Shown: in pieces, positions 47,107-57,500 of the stretch | Position numbering within the stretch: position 1 is the stretch's first letter | Layout: every line of letters begins with the position of its first letter | Source: Polytrichum commune | Taxonomy: Eukaryota > Streptophyta > Polytrichopsida > Polytrichales > Polytrichaceae | Direction: 5' to 3' | Length of the DNA: 64,000 nucleotides | Assembly (NCBI GenBank): GCA_950295325.1 | Contig: OX485809.1 | Location: 24,442,144-24,506,143 of the forward strand | The notes under the pieces: generated by a model | What the model saw: only the letters and a program-made list of their open reading frames with translations | Told to the model about the DNA's origin: nothing | Database searches by the model: none | Position numbers and translations under genes: made by a program

Positions 47107-47939
47107 TGTGTGTCTTGAATATAATATTTCACACTCCCTTGAATCTGGCGTAATAAGAAAGAATTTAACGTTACTTGTAGAATTTGCGAACATGTCCACA
47201 ATGTCGGTAACTTATTAAGTGATTCATCGCTCTCGGTGTGTGGTTGGCTTTGCAAATTCTAACGCTCTGGTATTTGGTGGGATTCTGATTCTGACAAAAG
47301 GATTTGGTATAAGGTAGAAGCGTTGAATCCTGTCGGTTGACAAATGACCCAATCCAAGTTGAGAGATCGTGGGATTGAATGGCCAAACTTTGTTGAGAGT
47401 CCAAAGAAATGGGCTGAAAATAGTCGCCAATAAAATATAGGAACTGAAGCCTTCGGCTAGGCATAGTGTGAAGCTTCCAAAGGTCAAGCCCAAAGTCTAG
47501 ACCTTTGGCCATGAACTCCCACGGCCTCTTGACTTGGATGGCCATAGTGTGAAGCCTCCAAAGGCCAAGCCCAAAGTCCAAAGGAAGAAGGAGCATCCCA
47601 CTTTCTTCCCTGTCCAAAACAACCCCTCCAATCTAACGGCCAAGATCTTGTTAGCTTTTGATTTTTTTTTATGGGAAAAAAAATCGATGGCCTCTCGACC
47701 ATAGTTTGGGTTTCTCATTCATGTCCGGCCCAAACTTCCTTCGAGAGTCCGTTGCCTTGGTCAAAAAGTACTGCCATGTAGGTATTTTGGAGCGCAACGG
47801 CCTTTGGACTTTGGCCTCTCGTGTGAAGGGTCGAGAGGCCGAATTCTTGGTTTCTTGCAATTTAATTGATGGAAACCAACGGCCTCTTGACCTTCGGCCA
47901 GAGTGTGAAGCGGCCCTAAAGCACCTCCAAGAAGCTTAC
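47107..47939. repeat. complex of MITE-end-like repeats
   Basis: CATAGTGTGAAGC followed by TCCAAAGG-CAAGCCCAAAGTC occurs twice (47463 and 47544). Related GTGTGAAG ends recur near 47821 and at 47910-47922 (GTGTGAAGCGGCCCTAA). The last matches the ends of the elements at 29677-31611 and 18378-19156. Open frames across here are repeat-derived and not supported as genes. Confidence 0.5.
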
Positions 47940-48730
47940 TAAGGAAAAAAATCCCTTGATTGGGATTTCGTTCTTGAAGTGAAAATATCAATAAAATATG
48001 TAATTAGCTTGGAAGTTATAAATATGAAAAATCCCTCATTAACATTGAGGTGATTATTTCTGTGACTTACCATTTGAAAGGGCCTTTGTCATTTGAAAAC
48101 TGAGCTCAAAATAATGTGCGAATTTGATTATTGTTTTCTTCTTTTATAGGTAAATTTCTACAAGTCTTCATACACATTCAAGCTGATTAAGCATGATTAG
48201 TTGTAACTCAACCTAATTAATCTTAATTAAGTGCAATGTGTGCAAGCCTAACTCGGTGCCTATTTTGGTATCTGAAATCTTTGAAACATTAGTTACATTT
48301 AATTACCCTTGATTAGTTTGAATGTGTATGATTACTTGTGAAAAGAGAAGACACTAATCAAACTAGCTATAATTAGCACATTATTTCGAGCTCAGTTTTC
48401 GAATGACAAAGGTCCTTTCAAATGGGAAGCCCCCAAAAATATTACCTCAATGTTAAGGAGGAATTTTTCATATCTTCAACTTTCAAGTTAATTACATATT
48501 TTATTGACGGTTTCGCTTTGGGGATGAAATCCCAATCAATTATTTATTTAGTAAGCAGAAGTGAACATATATATTGGATTTTGGGCCTTGAAGTTGAGGT
48601 GCACTTAATACGGGTTTTGTGGACTAGATGACTCTCAAGAATGCAATGATAACTTTGTCTTGAAATCGGGTAAGATGGGCAACACTTTTCAGTCGGGTTC
48701 AGAAAAGATTTTGTGAGGTTGCCCGAGGGT
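47940..48730. mobile_element. diverged Mutator-like foldback element, partial
   Basis: The right part (about 48375-48720) resembles the right arm of the element at 9859-10960; shared landmarks include GTGAACATATATATTGGATT and GTTAATTACAT. The left part (about 47975-48115) is its inverted partner (AATTAGCTTGGAAGT; CTCATTAACATTGAGGT). Both outer termini are degraded, so no target duplication can be read. Confidence 0.6.
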
Positions 48731-49419
48731 TGCATGTTGCAGGCCCGGCCCTTATCATATCAAGGGATCCCTCCCTTAAAAGAAACTTGTTGGGGGTGCT
48801 TTAGCGCCCGGTTGCCCCAATACCAACACTTATTTTTGGTTTCAAAGAAGCAACTAAGGGCCGCTGTACATGAGAAGTCAAGGCCAATTTGGGGCTTTGA
48901 CATGCCTAAATCTTCGTACGTGATTGATCTAATCCACTAAATCAATCCCAAGACCTTTACTCGAAGGAGTCAACTAAGGCCATTCACTGAACATTCATAT
49001 TTGGATTTTCACATTCACATCCATATTTTGATGCACTAAAGATAAAATATGACACGACCTGAAGTAAGAGAATTGAGCTAGATCGAAATGAAAACCCAGT
49101 TTGTTTCTGTGAGACGGTGTCCGAGTTAATAATATGTGTGGATTGGGTTCAGATTTTGAAGGGCTCGACCCCTCATCTAAAGCGAACTTAAGTTCTTCAA
49201 AATCTGTACTAATGATACTATTCAAAGGATAAAAAGTGCAGTGAGTTATTGATTGAGAGAGACAAAAATCCAATGCAAACTCTATCCGCTAAAACAGAAA
49301 GAAACCTTAACCATTCCTAAGTGTACCTAAATCACAAGATCTGGAAATTTCATTACTTATTTGCATTTGCCCTGTTATGGATAAATTGCTGATCTTTGAA
49401 ATTTTGTGGGCATGTTCAG
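48731..49419. other. gene-less stretch
   Basis: No gene, RNA or repeat is recognised. Confidence 0.4.
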
Positions 49420-49850
49420 GCTAGGTCAATTCTGATATAATCATTGTGATACAATCACAATTTTGCATATTTTTTTGGGAAGCTATTGAATTTCGTTTCT
49501 TTTGGTGGTAGTTTGGCTCAATTGTGAGTTGTATTGGCGGAGTTATGACCGTTTGAAGGTTGGTTGAGTTCTAGAAATCGATTTCAAGATAACGACACAC
49601 TTTTGCACATTTTGAGGTCATTTTTGATACATTCATACTGATCTGCATATTTTTGGAAAGCTATTGAAATTGCGCTTCTTTTGGTGGTAGTTTGGCTCAA
49701 TCGTGAGTTGTATGGGCGGAGTTATGACCGTTTGAAGGCCGGTTGAGTTTTGCACATTTTGAGGTCAATTATGATCCGATCATTCTGATTGGCATATTGG
49801 TGGAAAGCTATTGAACAACACATCATTTGGTGGTTTTTATTTATTTATTT
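49420..49850. repeat. three-unit tandem repeat, ~180 and ~150 bp periods
   Basis: Blocks TTTTGGTGGTAGTTTGGCTC and GGAGTTATGACCGTTTGAAG recur with a spacing of about 180 bp. A third unit about 148 bp on keeps TGGCATATTGGTGGAAAGCT but lacks the GATTTCAAGATAACG segment. The array directly abuts the Tigger 3' fragment. Confidence 0.75.
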
Positions 49851-49917
49851 AAATTATTTTTCTCAATTTTGATTTGTTTTGACAGAGGTATGACAAGTAA
49901 TGGGTGATGTACAAATT

Positions 49918-50192
49918 ATGCTTCGGTGATCTTAATGTGAAGCGGCAACGTCAACATACTATTGATTCCTTCTTCAAGTCCACATAGATGTTCATAAAAA
50001 AAATTTACATATTTGTAAAGACATTTAAAAAAATGATTATTTTATATATGTCACCAAATATCTCATGTGTATTACCCATGAAATACCTTGTTATTATGAC
50101 AAAGAGGTCCAGTTTGTCATTTTATTGAATTTGCGACACATCGATAATACGACAGTTTTCTCATTTGCCAAACGCACCATATCAAAAGAGGC
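49918..50192 (+). mobile_element. pogo/Tigger 3' fragment, copy 5, with transposase C-terminus
   Basis: The C-terminal 17 codons (49934-49984, stop at 49985-49987) read NVKRQRQHTIDSFFKST, homologous to the C-terminus of copy 1. About 50060-50192 matches the 3' untranslated end and TIR of the family (ATCGATAATACGACAG, AAAAGAGGCAGGGCTC). The 5' part is missing, replaced by the tandem repeat. Confidence 0.65.
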
Positions 50193-51814
50193 AGGGCTCT
50201 ATGAGTATATATATGACAGAGTGGTACAGAGCACAGAAGTCAAGACCTTGACTTTGCATTCAAACATCATGACATCATGGGATCACGATTCACGACACAA
50301 TGACTTCTGATGCAAGAGAACAATAAACAATAAACAAGAGATGTTGAGGTAATTGCTACTTGACCCAAATCATTCCACAACAATTCCAACGATCGAGCCA
50401 CTCAGAAAAGTAGCGGAGGAGGAGGCACGAGGAAAGAGCATACTCTGGTCTTGTAAGTCACCACTTGATCTGCTTGTTATAAAGTTCACAGTTTTGCAGT
50501 GAACCCAAGATGTCATTGAAGAGAGAAGGCATGGAGAGGAAAGAGATATAGAGTGTGATTAGTGTTATGGGTCCGGTTGCATTATTGTGCGCTAATTGAT
50601 TTGTGTATTCAGCAAGCGTTGCATTTATATACCTACGTACTCATATTTATAGTATGAAGGAGTAGGTTACGGAGAAAGTTGTAAGTGCATTTTGGAGGTT
50701 TAGTTGATTGACCACTCCTCCATTGAGTTGAGTGTGTGCAAAGTCATAGCCTATTTTTGAACTGCTCTCACCCAGTCCACTGGCTTGATTAGAACATGTG
50801 TAGTGTTCGCTAAACATCAACCACTATGGGAATTGCGGTTCCTTATCATTGGTTCTTTTCCATTGGATGGTCTCATGTTCTGTTATAATAGTGGATTTCT
50901 AAACTATAACTAGATTGGTTATGTCTCATTAACGGATAGAGTTAGGGGAATGTCCATCCACTCCCCTCGCTAGTTATGTAGTCCATTGTCGGCCACGTTG
51001 TGGTCAATGCCAACTTATTTGCACTTTCACTTAAAGAAAAAGGGGGGCTAGTCGACGCCTCCTATTTCGTGTGCTGTTTGTGCCAAAATGGTCTTAATGA
51101 CACAAAAGAATGATATTTTGTGACAAGCCTCCTATCTCTCTTGTGTTTTGGGAGGTGTCGACTCGCCCTCCTTTTCCTTGTAATGTTTGGTCCTTATCAA
51201 TCCCATGGCTGATTCAAAGCTTGCTCTTTCATGCATTATAGTGTTTGTATAAAAAAGTATTAGATAATGGCCATTGGGTGGACCCAACCAAGAGTTCATC
51301 AAGGCAATGTCTCTTGTTCACCATAAGACATCTTCTGTTGAGTGAGATGGATTCACTTGCATGTGTGCTTACATTTTTGTAGCACCTACCAAGTGGAAGG
51401 GTGAAAGCGTTGATTGCAATGTACAAGGCAAGGATGGCCAATTTCAACCAAATTAACTCCTAAACCAGAACCAAAGACATTGAATAAGTCAAAAGTGAGA
51501 TTAAATGAGGAAGAATCGACAACAAACCTACTGGATGCAAGTTTTTATCGCAACCGCCATGGTTGGGAAACGAAATCCATGTGGTTCACCTCAAGAAACT
51601 TTGGGTGGAGGGCATGATCTCTTCTTCCTGATGGAAACTATGTACATATGTATGTATGAATCTTGAAATTACAACATCACCAACAACATGCATATTTATG
51701 TCGTTTGTTTTGTTTTGCTAGATTGAATGATGATGTCTATGTCGATAGCTCCCCTCAACAAATAAGAATCTGACCTTGCAGCTGCGATCTCTTCAAGTTC
51801 TCATCATCAGCAAG
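50193..51814. other. gene-less stretch, 5' flank of the mannanase gene
   Basis: No coding region is recognised. A GA-rich block near 50400-50440 and AT-rich DNA near 51640-51720 precede the mannanase ATG; I could not identify a convincing TATA box or operator. Confidence 0.4.
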
Positions 51815-53057
51815 ATGGAACTTCGTCAACCATGGCCGTCGCCAAATGCTGCGATGAGGATCCTCCTACTTGCATACATCATCTTCTTCTGCATCGCCGC
51901 TGTGGTGGAGGCCTCTGCCACACGTGGTAGCGTGCTCGCATATTTGCGCCAAATCGAAGGCCACCACACAATCTCAGGGCAACATAACCGGGAGCCGAAC
52001 GCTTCCCCCGCACAATGGACCAACAAGGTGGGTGGATGCACAATACGCTCTACACGTTACAACTTGAGCACATGAACATACTTACTCCCATCCCATAGGT
52101 GTATGTTTCCTTGAAATTTATGTGGGTCGATCTGCCATGAGACATACTAAGGATATAAAATCCATCTTGTTTGTATACTAGCTGCATATTGTCAATTGAT
52201 CAATACCAGAACATTCAAATCTGTAACGTTGCAGTAAAATTGTCAGTATGGCAATGGTTTTTAAGACACCGGAGTGTGCATTCACCCAGGTGCACGACAT
52301 CACGGGCGTGTACCCAGGACTATGGGAAGGCGATTTCTTGTACTCATCGAACGATGATATCAACAACCGCCAAACGATGATCAATGAGGCTAAGGCGCAA
52401 TGGGCCGCGGGATCCTTGGTCGGGTTAATGTGGCACTCGTGCCCTCCCACCATGTCCGAGCCGTGTTCATGGGCCGACGTGAAATCCAAATTAACCCCCG
52501 CCGAGTGGCGCAAGATTACCCCGTTGTGGAAGGCGAAGCTCGACATCATCGTCCCGTTCTTGCAGCAACTGAAGGACGCCGGCGTGCCCGTGCTGTGGCG
52601 GCCGTTGCACGAGATTAACTCCGGGTGGTCGTGGTGGGGCGGAAACTCTGCCAATAGCGCGAAATTATTCCAAACAACGTATAATTATCTCGTGGGTACC
52701 AAGAAGTTGACGAACTTGATTTGGGTGTGGTCCGTGAAAGATGATGCCGGGGCGTCGAGTGGCCTTGGGACGTTTTACCCGGGGAATCGGTGTGTGGATA
52801 TCATCGCGTTAGATCCGTGGGTCAATGGCTTCCCGACATCAGAATGGTATAGTGCTATTCAAGGTGTTAGTAGCAGCAAGCCGATTGCATTGGCCGAGGT
52901 CGGGACACTCCCCACACCCACACAACTCGCGGCCCAGCCGAAGTGGACGTATTTCAGTGAGTGGGCAGAGTATTTGACGGGCTCGAACTCAAATGATGCA
53001 GTAAAGGCAACCTACTACGATCCACAAGTTTTGCACCGCGGTGACTTCTCCTTGTAG
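51815..53057 (+). CDS. secreted GH26 endo-1,4-beta-mannanase
   Basis: Two exons, 51815-52027 and 52290-53057, with a GT-AG intron of 262 bp, join in phase to give 326 residues. The ATG chosen precedes a hydrophobic signal peptide (MRILLLAYIIFFCIAAVVEA region), predicting secretion to the cell wall. Mature GH26 landmarks in order are GQHNREPN, ITGVYPGLWEGDF, VGLMWHSCPP, LWRPLHEINSGWSWWGG (general acid/base Glu about residue 179), DIIALDPWVNG, and PIALAEVGTLP (nucleophile Glu about residue 274). Both catalytic glutamates and the aromatic sugar-binding residues are present, and the length fits a single catalytic domain. It should hydrolyse mannan backbones. Exon 2 is clearly richer in G+C than its surroundings. 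GH26 is mainly known from bacteria and fungi, so a transferred origin is worth testing; the intron and signal peptide show it is at home in a eukaryotic genome. Confidence 0.92.
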
Positions 53058-53310
53058 GATCATTCATGCTCAAGTAGGCAGTGTTTCAACATTATAATTG
53101 CTCGGTTTTAGTTGGTGTGTGTATCACAGTTGTTTGATACGCAGGAAACTGGACATGAGTAATAAGTCAACTGACTCTGATTTATTTGGATCTGCCTTGC
53201 AGCAGGAGCTCTCGTTCGCTTTCTTATTTTGATTGGTATCTAATTAGGGTTTTCAAAATTTTGTCCTGGAATGAATGCGTCCATATGAATGGATGAACTT
53301 GACTCGAGTG

Positions 53311-53358
53311 ATCTACTGTGACTCACACGTCCTCCATCATGGGGATTTCTCCTTGTAG
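53311..53358 (+). pseudogene. vestige of a second GH26 3' end
   Basis: The frame IYCDSHVLHHGDFSL-stop parallels the mannanase C-terminus TYYDPQVLHRGDFSL-stop about 300 bp upstream. The following GTAGGATTCAT also matches the sequence after the intact stop. It is what remains of a tandem duplicate or a local 3'-end duplication. Confidence 0.65.
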
Positions 53359-54099
53359 GATTCATCATGTTGATGTAAATCGAGAATGTTGTGAAATAAC
53401 ATGTCAATCAAGAACGACGTAAGCTTTTTGGAAAGATCATAAACCAGATGGTGTTTGTTTTCAACAAATTGCCACATTATGTCGCTCATTTCCTTTTTTC
53501 CTCAGATACACTAGGACACAAGTGCATAATTCCAGCCAATCATCAACCAATCCACGAGGTAGAGCCTCACATGCGTAGCACCTTGTTTGTGAGAAAAGCA
53601 AAACAAAACTTGTTTGGTTCAAAATTGCTGCAAAACACAAGTACTATTGTTTCTTAATCCTTTTGAGTACATAAAATAGACACCCATCTCTTGATGAGAA
53701 CGACATAGAATTCATAGCAAACAATTTCCCAAGTTTGATATCCTTCAACTTTCTGTACTACAAGTTTTTTTCTGCAACAATTATGATTAGTACATTTTAA
53801 GTCAGCCTAGGAACTGGGTGACAGCATGCCAAGCTCCTGAATCATTGGCAAATGGGAGTAATAAAATTGACTTCACCCGCAGTAGTTGTCTCTCTCTTCT
53901 TAACATCCTTAGATAGCACAGATTGAAAAGCAGAAGAAATGTAGGCTTTTCACCTCCATCAAAAATTGATGTATCTGTTGATATTTAGCTCATTCTCCTA
54001 ACTGAGTAGGTTGTCAAGAAAACTACACAAGAATCTAAAATATCATATATGGATGAACCTTTATTATTTACATCGCTACACACAAAACAATTTGCATTA
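53359..54099. other. gene-less stretch between convergent genes
   Basis: Intergenic DNA between the mannanase (+) and the oxidoreductase (-). No supported feature. Confidence 0.45.
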
Positions 54100-54129
54100 G
54101 TCCATGATAATCTATACTTACATTTTGTC

Positions 54130-54480
54130 CCTAGGGCCGTAATAATACTTAAATGGTGACCTTCCAGGACTTGCATTTCCGGTGCACCCCTACCACCTAT
54201 GGTCCACCCAATCATTCCTAGTGGGGATATCCGGATGAACCGGATATTCTCAGCCAACCATGTGGGAACCGAGGGGTTTGCCCTTGGAGGAGATAGATGC
54301 CAGCCTGCTTGTCAATGCCCGTTCAAGGTGTTCACCACTGAAAGGAGGCAAGAGTCTTCGAGGTACCCCTCTATTCTCATAATACTCGTTTTGGGATTAC
54401 ACATAGACTTAGACCAACCCAAGAATAAGGCAGCGCCATAATTCCCGCAGGTGGCAATATACATTGGAGTGTTCTTTCTT
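54130..54480 (+). repeat. dispersed repeat family S, copy 3
   Basis: The best-preserved copy: CACCTATGGTCCACCCAATC, GTGGGAACC-GAGGGGTTTGCCC, GTTCAAGGTGTTCACCACTG, TTAGACCAACCCAAGAATAA, ending in a TTCTTTCTTTTTTCTTTC tract. It lies just beyond the stop of the oxidoreductase gene. Confidence 0.65.
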
Positions 54481-54553
54481 TTTTCTTTCTTCCATTTTGT
54501 CAAACTACTCAAACCACTGCTGAGAGATATGTGCCAAACAAAATCCTTACATC

Positions 54554-57500
54554 TTAGACTTTTTTAACACCATCAGGTATCAAGATGATGGATCCTGTCG
54601 TCTTTCGAGCTTCAAGGTCAGCATGGGCTTGTGCAACTTCAGACAGTGGATATGTGTGGTTCACACGAATTTTCAGCACACCGCTTGCAACATTTGCCAG
54701 CACGGCACCTGAAACTTCTTCAAGGTCTTCTCTGGTTATGGTGTAATGAAATAGTGAGGGTCTGGTGAGAAATAATGACTTCGAAGCTAGGGCTGAAATG
54801 GGAACAGGGTCTAGGGGACCGGATGATTGACCAAAACTTACAAAGCTCCCCCGGATAGCCAGGCACTCCAGAGATTCCTGCAAAGTCAACGCATCAATAA
54901 TCTCCAGTTGATCATGAACTGCAAATATTAAGAACCCACTTCACTTCACTTTATTCTAGAGCTTGAGGGCCTAAGGGACCAGAGAAGTTTAAATGGATGA
55001 AATAGATACATAAGGTCCTACATGGCATGCAATAGATAACGTTCTGTGGTTTACCAGATTTTACATCAAGGTCTAACACAAAACCAAAAGACCACGACAC
55101 TTCAAAATCTCACAACCCTCGATTTTTTTTATAACTCAATTGTGAAGAATGGTCCATATGAATTGATAGGATGGTAATGAAATAGCATTTGGTTGAGAGC
55201 CCTTCTGAAGGGGAAGGATCCACATCTAAGGTTGCTTTCAACCATTGAGCTCGACTGTCCTAGCAAAGTACCTCATTTAAGTTGATCAAGTCCACCAACA
55301 AAGCGATACAAGGCAAATTGTCGTAACTTTCTTTGATAAATCACGCTTAACCGCCTTAGCAGAGTGTTTCAAAGTTGATCAAGTTGTCCAGATCTGCTTG
55401 TTGAGAAACAATATTGGGAGACAATGGAAGTTCCTTACTCATGTCGCCAATTAATTTCTAAATGTGTCACATTTAAGGAGTGGCCACCAATCGGTTTGCT
55501 GATTGACCTGGACAGATGCGCTAATGGGACCTTGTATATGAAGAGAAGAAAATAGCAAGCTGAATGCAAAGCATGAGTAGGGTTTTCCAATGTGTGTTGA
55601 ACATGTGTAGGTTTGGATTTGACCTGAAATGTGTCTTTTCCAACTGAGTCATAGACCACGGAGACACCAGCGCCATTCGTGATTTCCTTCACTCTTTCCA
55701 CCAGGTTTTTGTCCGAATATAAAACAATGTGCTGTGCACCATCTGCTTTTGCTTGTTCTGCCTTTTCTTTCGTGGAGACACATGCAATGACTTTCGCACC
55801 AATGTGGGTGGCCCATTGCACCAGGAGTGACCCCACTCCACCCGCAGCTGCATGGATTAGGATAAATTGTCCCTTTTCAACCTGACAAGATCACGGGTCC
55901 ATTCAAGCTCATTAAAATGTCCCATCCACTCCCAGACCTTGTAATTGCCAGCCACCTATAGATTAAGCTCAAGATTGCAAATTTGGTGGGTCAATGGTAA
56001 AAGCATTTGGACTGTTATATGGGCCTGAAAGTTTTCAAACATTTTTCATAATTTTCTGATCGGTGGATCCTCCTTATGTTGGACTGATTTTCAAGTTCAA
56101 GGTCAAGCCCAAACTTGAACTTGTAGTCACCGGACTTGAAAATTCTACAAGTTCAAAGTTTGGACTTCAATTTGAAAATCAACCAAGAAAAAGAGGGGAC
56201 CAAGCTTGACCCAAATCTCCAACATCTCGAGCTTTCAAGTTTGGTGGGCTGAGGTAATAAGAGTTTGGACCCTTATTGGTGGAGCTTTGGTTCCTCTTTG
56301 TTCTGGATTGATTTTCAAGTTCTAGCCCGAATTTGAATTTGTAGTCACCGGACTTGAAAAATCTACAATTCGAAGTTTGGGCTTGAATTTGAAATCTATC
56401 CAAGAAAACACGGGGACCAACCTTGGCACCAACATATATTTTGCATGCATTGTTCCAGAAGAAGCACCTATGCGAAGTACCTAAGCCCTAATGGTGACAA
56501 AAATACAGGGAGGAGAAGTTTTGTAGAGTAAGGCTTTGAAAGTTTTGTAGAACAAGACCTTGAAAGTTTTGTAGAGTAAGACTTGTGCCGTGGATCCTTT
56601 CAAAGTGACTGCTGCAGCCGTGATGTCATCAACTCCATCTGGGATCTTGAGAAGTTTGTCTGCCACAATTAGCCTCTCTTCTGCGTAGGCACCCATAGGA
56701 CCTGATAACAAACATGCAGTCAAAATTTAGCAAAGCATCAGGAATGTGCACCAATAATAAGTACCTTGAGAAAAATCACTAGGTCAGTAGAACTAGTGAG
56801 AAGTTTTACCATAATAACAAACTCGATCTCCAACATTCACTTCTGTAACACCAGGCCCCACTTCTTCCACAGTTCCGGCACCCTCCACACCTGTCAAAGG
56901 CAGACCACAAAAATGAAATTGATCATTTGACACGCTGTTAAGAAAATAATGTGGTGATTGGACAAAAGCTCATAGATATATGAATGATCAAAGTTTTGTT
57001 GACTTTAGAATACATGAAACTATACAATGTGCATATTTTACACTTGAGATCGATCATTTGACAATTTCAGTGATTTAAAAAGAAAATTATTCGGACTATT
57101 TGAATAGGGATCACAGTTCCCGGGATTCACTAAAAATATGATAGTATAAGTAGGTGAACCGTTTTAAAAACTCCACAAAAGCCCAGAATGCCCTCTTGAG
57201 CTTTGGAGGGTTAAGAGCGCAATCAGGTCAGAAAGAGAAACCAACAGAAGCAAGAAAAATAGAAAGAGAGAAAGAAATCAATGCCCTCAAGTTGTTGCAT
57301 GGCTTCCCGGCAAGAATACAAAGGATGGTGTCTGCAAAAAGTACCCTCAAGAAAAGTTTAGCACAAAATAGAGTTATCCTTTATCTCAAGTTAGAGGATA
57401 ACTCTAAATTGGCATTTGCAGAGGCGAATTGTAAGCAGGGAAAGAGACAGGGGGGTTTGGTTTCGGTGGAAGAAGAAAATCACCAGGAATGTAAGGAAGC

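Noticed and set aside
47171..47991. Several overlapping open frames on both strands
   Set aside because: They coincide with direct and inverted MITE-end repeats; protein similarity among them comes from the DNA repeats.
52178..52654. 158-codon minus-strand frame opposite the mannanase
   Set aside because: Antisense shadow of the GH26 exon; no independent motifs.
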